A stretch of 36,624 nucleotides of DNA from Welwitschia mirabilis (GCA_051453625.1 JBOZIK010000001.1:92400403-92437026), one strand, 5' to 3'; counted from the stretch's first letter, positions 1 to 10,499 are shown. Program-made: numbers and translations. Notes: generated from the letters alone by a model not told the origin.

Positions 1-1030
1 TGAACATTTAACCTATCATCATTTCTCCTTGGCTTATACTTCTTCTCATTATTTTCATCTATATACAACTTAGAATCATAAGGCTGTAAATCCTATGGAA
101 CATTAGACCTACATGAATTAATAACCATTAGTACATATAGTTTGAAAATATTTATTGTGTTAAAAGAATAGTAGTATTTCGATACTTGCATATTGGTCAT
201 CCACTTCGTTTTCTTAAACATGCTCCAGGATTACAAATTATATATCTCTGAACACCGTTTAATAAAGTTGTGTAATCTTGCTCTAATTGCATATGTTCGA
301 GGTCCTCTTTTCGTAATTGACATAGATGAACTTCCACGTTTCTTCTTGGGGCCTAAAGACGTAAAAATTATTTTAAAAAAATAAATATCATGATTAACTA
401 AACATGTGATAAAGAAGGGAGAATTTTAACTTACAACATTAAGTCTACCACACTCATCAAACCTATCATTCTACACATGCGTGATGGAATCAAAAAATCT
501 CCTAGCATTTGTCACTGTAGTAACATCACTCTAGTTGAGTTGTTCCATGTTAGGAGGTCCTTTTATCCATAAAAACCCATGCACATGTGGAGAACCTCTA
601 TGTTGCCAATCAAATTGTGTCCACTAGTCTACAACATTAAATTCCTTCATTAGAATCATCTCTCTAAATTTTTTATGATGGTTGTACATGTACTCTAAGA
701 TAATGTGTGGGTTCTCAATGATGTTTTGCAATCGCCATCGTCTAGCTTCTGATGGATGTTGTGGTTGTTCACCGGGTATGATATCATGTAGATTAGGCCA
801 ATATAAATCTGCAACACTTAAAGTGAAAAATATAGTAGGAGTTTCAAGCTGGGTAACCATATCTAGTAGCTCACAATTGCTTTTTTTCTAGTAAGAAGGT
901 GTGCCTCTTAGAGAGATTCCATATCTTATTAAGTTATCTATTATTTCTGTTGATGGACAATTGTTCATCTGTTCACGTAATTCCTCTTTTGTGATTGAAG
1001 CATCGATTATGTTTTTTTTGAAAAAACACT
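1..1030 (-). pseudogene. Helitron Rep (helitron-like N-terminal domain) fragment, decayed
   Basis: Read on the - strand from about 1030 down to 1, the translation gives the usual order of a plant Helitron Rep N-terminal domain. There is a region ending LIRYGISLRGTPSY (about 890-960), then TPTIFFTLSVADLYWPNLHD (about 780-850), ENPHIILEYMYNHHKKF (about 665-715), the Rep landmark WQHRGSPHVHGF (about 565-605), FDECGRLNVV (about 435-470) and a piece ending KPRRNDDRLNVH at the window edge. The family nicks and replicates DNA by a rolling-circle mechanism. Several stops interrupt the frame, and most are TAG where the family has Trp (before KKSN, after FNVVD, after THV), so the copy is dead. No helicase part or Helitron terminus is visible; the element probably continues left of the window. 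The family assignment is firm from the motifs, while the borders are approximate. Confidence 0.85.
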
Positions 1031-1246
1031 GTTGTAGACCTTAGTGCCTTGTGTCTCATAATCATGTTGAATTTTTGACTCTTCCGTCAATGGTCAATGC
1101 TGAAGTACTTACCAAATTCAGAATTTTTTGGTCAACGTTACTTGCCAAATTCAGAATTTTTCTCCGCTTATTCTCGGCCAAAATTAACTTGAATTGTTTG
1201 AGAGGCAGACTTAATGCTGTAAGTTAAAGTTCTCCCTTCTTTATCA
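407..1246. repeat. 40-bp inverted repeat (arms 407-446 and 1207-1246)
   Basis: The 40 bases at 407-446 and the reverse complement of 1207-1246 match at 38 of 40 positions by my reading, with a 760-bp spacer. The left arm lies at the end of the recognisable Rep coding block, where the - strand reads GTTGTAAGT and resembles a 5' splice site. The right arm lies beyond the start of the Helitron homology. It may be a duplicated, inverted piece of the Helitron or the trace of a nested insertion. Confidence 0.75.
1100..1165. repeat. Short direct repeat of an AT-rich unit
   Basis: The string ACTTACCAAATTCAGAATTT is followed about 33 bp later by a near copy (ACTTGCCAAATTCAGAATTT). It lies between the Helitron homology and the right arm of the inverted repeat. 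No function can be read from it. Confidence 0.6.
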
Positions 1247-1762
1247 TAAGTTGAGTACTTAACTTACAAAGGAAATTTAAATACATAAAAACAAATTTAT
1301 ATATATATTTCACACAAACTACCAACAATGAATAACAAAGACATAAGTACACTCTAAACCCTATCTCATTACTATTGCTAAAGGAAAAACTGAAACGTAC
1401 AACTTTTTTGCAGCGGAACATATGTGTGTCTTTGCCACTTTAGCCAAATTCAATGAAAGTAAAACCTTAGTTCGTTGCATAGGATTTAGAAATGAGTTTG
1501 CTAGCTGTTCTCATGGTAATGGCGTGAGAGAACAAAATCAGGAAATGTGAAAGGGTGGGTCCAAGTCCTGAACGGGCGATAGACGTAGCGTTCCATCCAC
1601 GATTTCGACGGATCCATTCTCGATTCTTTCCTTTGGGCATGCACACTCTCGTGTCTACCATCCCCCACATGAACGAGCGTTGGGTGTAGAGAGCTATAAA
1701 TATTTATGATTATTAGTGAGATATAATGCAAGTCTGGATGCTCCCAATCACACCGAGTGGAA
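1247..1762 (+). promoter_or_regulatory. PWD: Presumed PWD promoter and 5' UTR
   Basis: This is the stretch between the Helitron remnant and the PWD start codon. The last 250 bases are less AT-rich than their surroundings and contain several CpG dinucleotides, as is common just upstream of a plant gene. A TATA box lies at 1694-1703. I see no other element I can name with confidence. Open reading frames on the opposite strand here (1467-1977) resemble no protein I know and overlap exon 1. Confidence 0.5.
1694..1703 (+). promoter_or_regulatory. PWD: TATA box of PWD
   Basis: The sequence CTATAAATAT fits the plant TATA consensus. It is 60-69 nt upstream of the start codon, so initiation about 30 nt downstream would give a short 5' UTR of roughly 35 nt. 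Confidence 0.6.
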
Positions 1763-1995
1763 ATGGCAATGGCAAGAAGCAGCTTTTCCATACCCATTGA
1801 AACTTCCCCTCGCATTTCGCTACGTTTCAGTTTCAGAGCCTCGGGGCATGTCAAGTACATCAACAACCTTGGCTTCCTCTCTATCTCGACCAGGGGCAGA
1901 AAGAAAATCAAACGAACATCGCTTGCTTTGCATAATTGCGGATTCGTTGCTGCTTCTGTTTCCCTCAATTCAGACATGGGTTCTTCTACTCGAAG
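1763..1995 (+). CDS. PWD: Phosphoglucan, water dikinase (PWD/GWD3), exon 1: plastid transit peptide
   Basis: Exon 1 encodes 77 codons plus 2 nt. The start is the ATG at 1763 (MAMARSSFSIP), with G at -3 and G at +4 and an in-frame stop upstream at 1724; the GTG at 1757 is not a plausible plant start. The peptide is rich in Ser, Arg and hydroxylated residues, has very few acidic residues and begins MAMA, as expected of a chloroplast transit peptide. PWD phosphorylates glucosyl C3 of starch already phosphorylated by GWD, inside plastids. The exon ends AAG|GTAAAC at 1995. Its 2-nt overhang joins the single base at 17568 to make a Ser codon, giving TRSIEKVE, which matches the position of the transit peptide/CBM20 linker in other plant PWD proteins. 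The protein assignment rests on exon 2. This exon is inferred from its splice phase, TATA box, transit-peptide character and strand. Confidence 0.85.
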
Positions 1996-2001
1996 GTAAA
2001 C

Positions 2002-2803
2002 CCCTGCACATTCCTAATGCTCTCATAACTCGAATACACAAGTTAAGTTATGATGTTGTATTCGTAGAGGACAAAGCGAGGGAGTCGCCTGCTTTTGACA
2101 GCTATTTATAAAAAGGCATCAATTAACAATACAGAGTGATTGTTTTAACTTTACATCTGAAAAGTCAAACCCATAAGAGTGTTATTTTGATTCTTGTGCA
2201 ACTTACTGTTATAACCAGGTTTCTGGAGCCTTTTCTCTCAGCATTGGTTATCTTTGGTTTATACTGCACCATTGGTTTCTAAATTTTGGGACTGATTGTT
2301 GTCATTGTATGGCCCTAAACGTTCTGAGGGCTGTTGTGATGCACAACCATCCAAATTCAAAACAATGCATTTTTAAAAATGACGCTGGCAGATATAGATT
2401 TTATTTAACACATACAAGAAAGGAAAAACAAAATCGTGCTTTCATATTTTGACGTTTTTGTGCTTGAAGCAAGCATTTTATGACATGCGTGTTTATTTCC
2501 TTAATCATTTGTGTATTTGAAAAAGGGTGTAAAACAGCATTTTGGTTATAACATCCCACGTTACATAAACTTTTTAAGCTTTCAAAATCTTTATTGTTNN
2601 NNNNNNNNGCAATAAATTTTGTTCACAAACCTCTAAAAGCTCTCATTCAGCACACATAGGCAATCAAGAAACCATCATACTGTTTCTTTTCCTGGGCATT
2701 GTCTATGAAGCACTAATAGCTGTTATGTTATACAGAGTGTATATGAAACTTGATATAGAGCTCACACACATAACTATAACACTAAATGTCCATTTTGGTT
2801 ACC
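2002..2803. other. Intron sequence with no recognisable feature
   Basis: This stretch is AT-rich and non-coding in all frames apart from short chance ORFs. It includes a 10-N gap at 2599-2608. I see nothing else in it. Confidence 0.6.
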
Positions 2804-2917
2804 ATATGTAAGATTTTTGTGATGGAATCCTGCTTTCTACCATGGATGAATTATCAATATTCATGTAAGTTTTTGGTGATGGAATCCTGCTTTCTACCAC
2901 GGATGAATTATCAATAA
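2804..2917. repeat. Two-copy tandem duplication, 57-bp unit
   Basis: Unit 1 (2804-2860) and unit 2 (2861-2917) both contain GATGGAATCCTGCTTTCTAC followed by CAYGGATGAATTATCAATA. They differ at only a few positions, so the duplication is fairly recent. It is non-coding. Confidence 0.85.
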
Positions 2918-5190
2918 TCAATAGAAACAGTATTTATCGCTTATTTGCCTTCCTTGTATCATAACAAATGTAAACATGCTTGTGAGTTGCTAATTACGAA
3001 CTATTGTCGTAATGTTCATAACAAGGTGGCAGGTGAAATCTCCATGTGGAGATGTATGTGTTTCCTTCTTCAATTTTTTTAGTCATTTAAGTTTTTGTGT
3101 AAAGACATGACTTTAAGTATTCACTTACTTGTTTAGAGGTTTCTAGGTTATTCCTAAGCCTCTTGAATATTATTAATATTATTAATCTATAAGTAATTCA
3201 CTCATTATATACATATACAGATGCATAAAATATGCCTTACATTCTGCCACCTTTAGGACTAAATGTGCTGCTTAATTCACTTATTATAGTCTACCCCCTA
3301 TGGTTATAATAATTATAATCATTATTTTCCACAAGTAGAACCATGTGTTTAGCTAGAAACTTATCTATGATCCATTAGACAAGCCTTTTGGCTTCTACCT
3401 ATTCAGATTAACCAAATCCAAGTAGACCCATATGTGCACTTATGCATAAACAGTAATAATAGGCTACAAACAATATAGAGGCATAGTGTGTCAAAGTTTG
3501 TTCCCATGCCAACATAGAGATCTAACTAGATGCTAAACTAAATTGTGACTATTTCCAATTTCTCTTGGAAACATCCCCGTTCCTCATCAATTATTTTTAT
3601 TGCTTTGGATCTAGGCCATTTGCGTCATCATTTGGATTGCCCAAGGAGTGTTTGGAGAAGGAAAAAGGGCATTCAAAGATACAGTCTTCATATCCCCCTC
3701 ACCTGTCTCATCTCTTTTCCTCTTGATAGGAAATAAAATGTCCATCTTCAAGAGCATATTCTGAACACTTGAATTTGGACAGGCTCTACTCCTCCTCGCG
3801 AAGAACCCCAGTCTCTATAGGTGGCTAATACTGGGGGTGGATAACACAATTTGTGCTCCCAGCACAATGATTTAAAAAGGGTGACATGTCTCCAAAATTA
3901 GGCAACATGTGGCCCAAAATCCTCTAAGGTTTATGTCTTTTGCAAGGCAACATTTTCTGCCAACATTTTCAAAACGTTAGCGACATGTAGCCAAAAGTAA
4001 AAGTCTATGACATGTTACAACTTAAACTTAAAATGTCACACACAATAAGCAAAAAATAGAGCATAAAAGGAATTGCAAAGGGTAGATTTGGGGAATTGAT
4101 GTGATACTTGACTTCCAATGCATATCAAATGCTTTTTTAATTAGTTAATTTTAGTTCTTTTTAGTTTATACTACTTATGATTTTTATGAAATTAATAATT
4201 TTCACATTGTTTTAAAAGATAATTACTGACATTTTACACCAACATTGTGTGCCAACATTATGACATGTCTCCTGACACGACTTTTTCAAGCCACTAGAAT
4301 AAATCAATTGCCAACATTTACTTTATTGTCTCAGCATATTTTCACATTTGATTGAAATCTAAGCTAACCATATTGAAGGCTGTGTTCATTTTAATGATTA
4401 ATATTATTTGCAAAGTTGTGTAATAGGAATTACTTGTGGTAGAAGTAACATTGGTGCATATAATTCTTGAGATTATCATTTATCCATTTTGAATGGTTAC
4501 AAAAATGAATACAATTGTTTACTGAATCTAGATGATGACTCCCTAAAATATTTCTTCTTTCATTTGGCTTTTTTGTGAGGTAACAATGTGCTCTCTTGCC
4601 ACATAACACTTTTTGCTACCATATTTGGTTATAAGCCTTAACTCATTAGTATTATTGGCCACAGACATGGCTATGACAAACCTAAAGAATTCCTAACTTT
4701 CATTGTAGAATATGATGTACGAGGTTCTATAAGTTGACCCTATGCGTGATCCTTGAAAATATGCTCAATATCTGACACAACTAAAGAGAAGATGTTTGTG
4801 TAGTTTGTTTGATAAATGATGGGTTCTTTTCTCCATTGTCTTGTCTCCTACTCCTTTGTAACAATAAGTTAATCTATAGCTTTATTCAATTTATTCAAGC
4901 ATGCTAAGGATTTATTGGTTTAGATGGACATGCAACTCATCGATTGCTATTGAGTGTGACTGCTGTGATTCCTAGTTATTTGTGCTAAATAATGTTGAGG
5001 TTGATAGCTATTGATGTTATGAAAGGGGAAGAAGCACCAGAACTTGTGACTAATGGACTAGTAATGTTGGAAGCCATCGCAGAGTCCATTGATGGTAATG
5101 AAGGCCAAGAAGCATAGAAAAATCTACAATTGTTGAACAAAATGATTGTTGGAGATGCAAATGTTGCTATGTCCATGTTGTGACATAGAT
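2918..5190. other. Intron sequence, no identifiable gene
   Basis: No coding similarity is visible on either strand. Around 3890-4330 the words CAACATGT, CCAACATT and GACATGT recur several times, which suggests a decayed LTR or other repeat. I cannot place its ends. Confidence 0.45.
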
Positions 5191-5194
5191 GCTT

Positions 5195-5690
5195 GGGCTA
5201 CAATAATTAGTTAAGGCTGAAGATTTGTAAGCATTGTGTGTTTGCGAAACAATTCAAGTTAAAGTTATTAAGTAGTAGGTTAAGGGACAATGATAGTTTG
5301 AACCTTGTGCATCATGATGTTTGGGGTCCTTTTAAAGCATCCATTTGAGGTTTGTAGTTTTTTGTTACCTTTATAGGTGATAAGTGGAGAGGAGCACTAC
5401 AAAGAAATCAAATATCTGAGTTCATGTTGCAAAGTTGATACATCTCGAACAAGTTTAAGGGGTATTACAAACATGAAGGAAATAAAAGACATCTTGTAGT
5501 CCTTGAAACATCACAACAAAATGGTGGTGCAAAAAGGTTGAATAGTACACTTCTTGAATGTGTCACAAGTATGTTGTGCTTTGCAAGTGTGGACAAGGAA
5601 TTTAAGATGGAAGCAATCAATACAACTTGTTATTTGTGGAACAAGACCTACATTATTGCTATAGAGTGAAAAACTCAAGACCCATGCTGT
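5195..5690 (+). pseudogene. Ty1/copia GAG-pre-integrase and integrase core fragment (copia A, left part)
   Basis: The + strand translation gives, in order, a pre-integrase zinc-binding piece (CKHCVFAKQ, about 5224-5250), the integrase start HHDVWGPF (about 5309-5332), FVTFIGD (about 5363-5383), and the end of the integrase core with QQNGGAKRLNSTLLE (about 5518-5562) and NTTCYLWNKT (about 5618-5648). The family integrates retrotransposon cDNA. Stops interrupt the frame, including ones where the family has Trp, and parts of the catalytic core are missing. The reading breaks off near 5690, where a LINE in the opposite orientation begins, and seems to resume at 8664 on the other side. Confidence 0.85.
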
Positions 5691-6938
5691 TGTTGTAGAA
5701 TAACAAACTCCTAAGGAAATGAAGCTGAAAATGAAATTGAATTTTTATTATGTCCAAAAAAGGACCTATAGGATCTATTATACAGGATTAATATACATAT
5801 CAAAAATTTCTAGGACAGATTCAATGAAAGGTCTTAGAGTTACAAAAAGTAACTAGAACAAATGATTTTATGTGAACACTTCAGTTGCCCATTTAGATCT
5901 TAGAAAACCAATGAAAAGACAATCAAGAAAAATGTATTTTTCATTTGCAATGAATCCCAACAAGTATGCAAGTTCGAGATTTTCAAGGGATGTTAATCCA
6001 TCTACTTTTTTCTATTCAAAAGTGATGAGAACTCATTTACATCCTATTGACTAGCCCTCTGATGCTAGTTGGAATTTTGGACACTCAAGTAATCTGGATC
6101 TTGGTTAAGGTGTCCTTTGCAAATTTGTTCAAGATAAAATTTCTTTTTGCCACCACCTATGTTCAAACAATGCTTTTGAAGCACTTTACTTTTAACCATG
6201 TGACGAATATTCTTTGTAACACATTGTAAAACCTCCAACTAATGCTTCATTGTTTTAGCCACTGTTTTCCTTCATTGAACCATCCTTTCTCTTGTGTGGC
6301 TTCCAATATTGCCTTTGGAAATTTCATGACCATTATATTCTTGTCCTCAACATGCAAGCAATAAACTGACAAAGTGCTTTACCTTCTAGTGAAAGCATTT
6401 TTGCTTCCAGTAGTAGAACAGGATAAGGGTCTGAAACTTAACTTGAGATTCGGAAGTCAGAAAATGATTTTGGACTGTTTCAAGTTGCTTACACCATTTT
6501 TTTGTTAAGCTTGGTCCCCTGTTGCACAACTATAGAGTATTATTGGCATAACAATTGTTTGAAACAATTGTTTTGTTGCTTTGCAAGCTCAACTTCCCAC
6601 CTTTTTGCATTTATTTTGTAGTCCATACAAAGCTTTTTTTGCCTAATACAATTCTTTCATGAACACATTCGTCCCACTTCTAGTTGTGGAAGGAATGGAG
6701 ACCTAAATATTTATGAGAAGTAATTATTTCAACTAGCTTTAAACTTAGAATTAGTGTTTTGAGTACAATAACATAGAATCTTAGGCTGGCCAACATTTGT
6801 TTTCATGCCACTAGTTACACAAAAATGATCCAATACCAGTAGCATGTGTTACATATACCTGTCTTTGATGAAAATATTAAGGTTGCATCATCAACAAAGA
6901 GGAGGAGATTGATAATGAGCTGCCTAATTTGAGCTATA

Positions 6939-7096
6939 GNNNNNNNNNNNNNNNNNNNNNNNNNNNNNNNNNNNNNNNNNNNNNNNNNNNNNNNNNNNNN
7001 NNNNNNNNNNNNNNNNNNNNNNNNNNNNNNNNNNNNNNNNNNNNNNNNNNNNNNNNNNNNNNNNNNNNNNNNNNNNNNNNNNNNNNNNNNNNNNNN
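6939..7096. other. Assembly gap (158 N) inside the LINE reverse transcriptase
   Basis: This is a run of N. It hides the RT segment between the FVD motif and the FVDD motif. Confidence 0.99.
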
Positions 7097-7174
7097 GATA
7101 CAACCTCTAAATTGCTGCAATAAGAATAGGAGGAGTGCCAAGCTTTATCAACCATTTTGAAAGTTTACTTCTTA

Positions 7175-7272
7175 TAACAAAGTCATATGCTTTGGAAGAA
7201 TCTACAAAGCAAATGAAAATTTGTAACAAAGTCATATGCTTTAGACGAATCTACAAAGCAAATGAAACTTTT
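7175..7272. repeat. 49-bp tandem duplication inside the LINE RT
   Basis: Units 7175-7223 and 7224-7272 are near-identical; both contain TAACAAAGTCATATGCTTT and ATCTACAAAGCAAATGAAA. On the - strand this repeats the RT motif FVDSSKAYDFV, which carries the first catalytic Asp. Because 49 is not a multiple of 3, the duplication also shifts the frame. Confidence 0.85.
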
Positions 7273-8663
7273 GCTCTTGTATCCCTTTGCAGACTCAATC
7301 TGATGTTGAAGAGTAACCAACTGATCAATGGTGGAGTGACTTTGCCAAAATTCTACTTGTGGCATAGCTCTCATATTGTTATCCTTTGCCCCTTTGCCAA
7401 GTCTTCCCCACCCCTCGACCTTCCTCCCAAAAATAGTGACTAATAATTTAGCAAAAATCTTGCTAATAACAATAAGTTTGTAGCTATTAAGTCTATTCTA
7501 TTCCCCTCTTTGAAAAGCATCCTAACCTTAGTAGTTCTCCATCTTTTATTTGAGCCTTGCTAAGATTTATTGAGCAATTTCTAAATCCTCACATGTAGCA
7601 CTTCCTCTCCATTTTAGGACTTCTGCACGTAGTCGATTTGCATCCATTGTTCTACTTATAGCTAGTGACTTAATCCCTTCTTTAACCTTCTCAAGTGTTA
7701 ACTAAATAGGGTTATCTAGAGCATCTACATGTATTGAATCTCCTTCATATACAAATAGTTTGCTATAAAAATCTTGAAATTCTGTAAAGGAAAACTTTGC
7801 TCTTTTGATCTTCTGTAATTAAAAAAGCTTTTAAAAATTCCGCGATTCTTTTTTGATCAGATGTATAAATTGTTTCTATGGAGTTGTAATGAAGGCTTTG
7901 TTCTTTTTTTAATCAATCTTTATAGACCTTTGTTTTTTCATCCTTCCATTTCAGTGATGTTGCCTCCTTAATAGCTGGTCTAGCATTCTTGCATTCTCTG
8001 TCAAACCATTACTTTCTAGGCACTAATCCTTCATTTTTCAAAATGTGCTACATTGTATCTAACAAAATCAAACTGATGTTTTCATTTTGCATCTCTGCTT
8101 GCCATTGTTTTTCTACTTCTCTTTCATACTCTTCTTTGAACTCTGTTGTAAGTCACTTTTGGATTTTATAAGTATCCCTTTTCTCATATAGCAAGCTCAC
8201 TTGGATTTGAAATTCCAAAGAATGATGTGGAGAGTCTACCAAAGCCTCTCTAATTTGAAAATTGTATACATTTTGGATACTTAGGAGTGGCCAAAAGGAG
8301 ATGAATACGTGAGTAACATTGATGCCCTGTAAAGGTATATGTTCTAGAATTTGGATAGCTATTGTTCCATTTGAAACAAGAAGATTAACACTCTAGCTGT
8401 ATGTGAGTAATTGTTGTTCCATCTTGTTAACAATGCTATCAGAAGAGGACCTAGCCCGTTTTGTCTTAGTTTTATTTTCCAACCAACCATTACCAAATTG
8501 CCAATCTAATAAATCTACTTGACTGCTGAGACCTATCCTTACATTAAAATTACCACTAACAATAACATGTCCTTTCACAAAAAAATTTACAATGTTAGTT
8601 GATGGGTACTGGAATGGGTGATCTTGAGACAGAGATAATGCATTATACATCGTGGCTTCATGA

Positions 8664-8865
8664 TGAGCAAAGTAGATTACAAGGGGGATATGATGATCTC
8701 AAGACCTTTGGTTGCATGACATTTACACACATTCCAAATATTCGAAGGGGAAACCTACACCTTAAGTCTAGGAAGCACATTTGTCTTGGATATGCAAATG
8801 ACACCAAGGGTTCGAAGGTTTTGGATCCTATTTCAAGGAAGATTTTGGTTGGAGTTTGAAGTCAA
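8664..8865 (+). pseudogene. Ty1/copia integrase C-terminal fragment (copia A, right part)
   Basis: The frame reads YDDLKTFGCMTFTHIP, then KSRKHICLGYANDTKG and DPISRKILVGV. This is the conserved segment just after the copia integrase core (usually ...LKVFGC...KCIFLGY...GYRL.DP..RKV..SRDV). It continues logically from the fragment that stops at about 5690, on the same strand, so the LINE between them is best read as an insertion into copia A. The exact junction with the LINE endonuclease lies somewhere in 8664-8690 and cannot be fixed by eye. RT and RNase H do not follow. Confidence 0.85.
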
Positions 8866-8885
8866 ATCTCCTTAAAGTTTCATTA

Positions 8886-9304
8886 TGTATTAGTTGTTAT
8901 TTGTAAAGGACCTAAAGGTGTTTTATAAGTTGAGGTTACACTCGTATCCCACATGTGATATGGGTAAATGGCTTTCACCCCCAAAACATACAACACAGTG
9001 CTATAGTAATTGTTTGTAGTTACTGTGAAAGGTGTGCATGTGTTTGAGCAAGGGTTTGTGCTTGAGTTCACGTTCGTTTCTGTTTGCTTCTATTTGTGGC
9101 ATGAATCTTTGAAGTGTTTCTCATCCTATTGATCTACCCAAAGGGTGTTTCTGCCCTAGCTTGTTGAATACAAGAACCTTGCATTGCTTTCATGGTGGTT
9201 TTTCCCTTTAGGATTTTGGGGGTTTTTGACGTAAATCTAGTGTTCAATTTCTTTGTTTCTTTCTTCTTTCATTTTGTTGTTTGTTTTATATTGGTATTTT
9301 CACA
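8886..9304 (+). mobile_element. LTR of copia B (about 419 bp)
   Basis: The segment starts TGTATTAG and ends TTTTCACA. It is followed at once by a primer-binding-site-like sequence and a gag reading frame on the same strand. No second copy is present in the window. The right edge is well supported by the PBS and gag. The left edge is a guess based on the TG...CA rule, and it falls only 20 bp after the copia A fragment. Confidence 0.55.
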
Positions 9305-9305
9305 A

Positions 9306-9325
9306 TAACTAGTATCAAAGTGGTA
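9306..9325 (+). other. Primer-binding site of copia B
   Basis: The sequence AACTAGTATCAAAGTGGTAG resembles the TTGGTATCAGAGC class complementary to initiator tRNA-Met, which primes most plant copia elements. It carries several substitutions. Confidence 0.55.
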
Positions 9326-9336
9326 GATTGAGGGCA

Positions 9337-10130
9337 ATGGAATGGTTGCAAAGCACACATTGGTTGATTGGAGCTAAAAACGATGGTGTTTGTAAAATAT
9401 TAATGGAAGATATACTTTGCCAAAACAAGTGTGAAATTATTTTGCAGTCAAAGGATGAAGTAAAAATTGCTTCTAGATTATCTAATGCAGAGTGTTTGAA
9501 GAAGTATCTAGATGATGAGTGAAAAGCACTTTCACTCATAAGACTATGTCTGAGGAATGTGATTCTTCAATCACACAGTTCATTTTCTTTGATGCATGAC
9601 TATTGGAATAATTTGTAATAGAAATGTTATCGACCATGGATATGAATGAATATTACATTGTAAATAAGTTGTTTAAGTTGAAAATGAAGGGAGGTGCATA
9701 ATTGCAAGCCCATCTAGTTGAGATGAATGGTTTATTTGCTCAGTTGGATGATCTGAAAGTAACATTTCAAGAAAGCCCTAGGGTTATTGCAATGCTAAGT
9801 TCTTTGCTAGATTTATGGGAGATAGTTTGCACCACACTAATGATGCTTCAAATATTGTGCTGAGTCTTAATGCAATCATTTAGAAGTTGTTAGATGTAAG
9901 TGAATCAAAGAGGATTGGATTTGTAGGAGATGCCCTAGTTGTTTAAAGAGGGTGTTCTCAGATCAAAGGCAAAGTACAAGATTAAAGTACAAGTAGAGGA
10001 ACTTCTAGAAGTAGAAATATGGACTACTAGTTCTATAAAAAGAAGGGTTACACAAAAAAGGAGTATGATGCCTACAAAAAGTGGAAATGATAGAAAGGAA
10101 AAGAGGCTGTAGGAAAGAAGATTAATTAAT
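9337..10130 (+). pseudogene. Ty1/copia gag (copia B), decayed
   Basis: The frame opens with ATG at 9337 (MEWLQSTHW). It contains KILMEDIL, then KALSLIRLCL after one stop at 9520, which is the usual copia gag pattern of W..KM.. and KAL..I...L. Further on, shifted frames give FKLKMKGGA, MNGLFAQLDDLKV and LDVSESKR, all in the expected order. A zinc-knuckle-like piece (FYKKKGYTKKEYDAYKKWK, about 10031-10090) keeps the spacing of CYYCxKxGHxKKDC, but the Cys and His positions are lost. The protein packages retrotransposon RNA; this copy is broken. Confidence 0.75.
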
Positions 10131-10197
10131 GAAATAGTCAAAATTAGACAAAATTTGTTCTCCATTGATGTTCATTTGTATGCAGTATCAAGCAAAT

Positions 10198-10440
10198 CTC
10201 TTTCAAGGTTCTAATGACATTTGGATAGTGGACAATGGTGCTTCCTTTCATATTTGTCCCTATTGTAGTTGTTTTCTTTCTTGCAAAGAAAGTTTAGGTG
10301 TTTTTCATGTTGCTGACGGTAGGAAGCTCTAAATTTGTGGAATAGAAACTATTATGATAAAACAAGAAGGTGGACAATAGATAACAATTATAGGTGTTAG
10401 GCACGTTCCAAAAATTATAAAGAATCTGTCGTTTGTTGGT
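10198..10440 (+). pseudogene. Ty1/copia aspartic protease (copia B), decayed
   Basis: The + strand reads DIWIVDNGASFHICP (10216-10260), the copia protease active site W.VDSGASxH with Ser changed to Asn at the DSG position. GVFHVADGRKL and then GVRHVPKIIKNL follow, matching the downstream protease landmarks. The reading stops near 10440, where sequence of the oppositely oriented gypsy element begins. Integrase, RT and the 3' LTR of copia B are not present. Confidence 0.8.
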
Positions 10441-10499
10441 TGACTTGATTTGTTGGGCTACAGGCTTTGATGTCATAGAAGTAGGTTCCCAGTGTTGAG

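Larger units (their letters stand above)
5720..8687 (-). pseudogene. Non-LTR retrotransposon (LINE) ORF2: endonuclease and reverse transcriptase, decayed
   Basis: Read on the - strand from 8687 downward, the element has an apurinic-type endonuclease segment (VIYFAHHEA, then GHVIVSGNFNVRIG at about 8510-8575), a linker with WFDRECKNARPAIKEA (about 7960-8015), and RT motifs FWQSHSTIDQL (about 7315-7350), FVDSSKAYDFV (duplicated, 7175-7272) and FVDDA (6884-6898). Thumb and C-terminal parts follow with MPIILYSC (about 6525-6550) and PYPVLLLEA (about 6390-6430), and then a weak match to the usual FLxC tail near 5900. A 158-N gap (6939-7096) falls inside RT. There are many stops and frameshifts. 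The QxxF...HSTIDQL...FVDxxKAYD pattern is closer to the RTE/jockey style than to the common plant L1 style; that is an inference from memory. The 3' end near 5720 is approximate, and no target-site duplication was found. Confidence 0.8.

Noticed and set aside
1501-1977. A 158-codon open frame on the - strand across the PWD start
   Set aside because: It is antisense to exon 1 and its promoter, resembles no known family, and the + strand has splice and TATA support.
1716-2111. A 131-codon + strand frame overlapping exon 1
   Set aside because: It reads through the splice donor in another frame. The frame from 1763 joins exon 2 in phase and looks like a transit peptide.
5872-6054. A + strand frame with a SRDV-like string resembling the copia integrase end
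   Set aside because: The - strand here reads better as the LINE C-terminal tail, and the real copia continuation is at 8664-8865.
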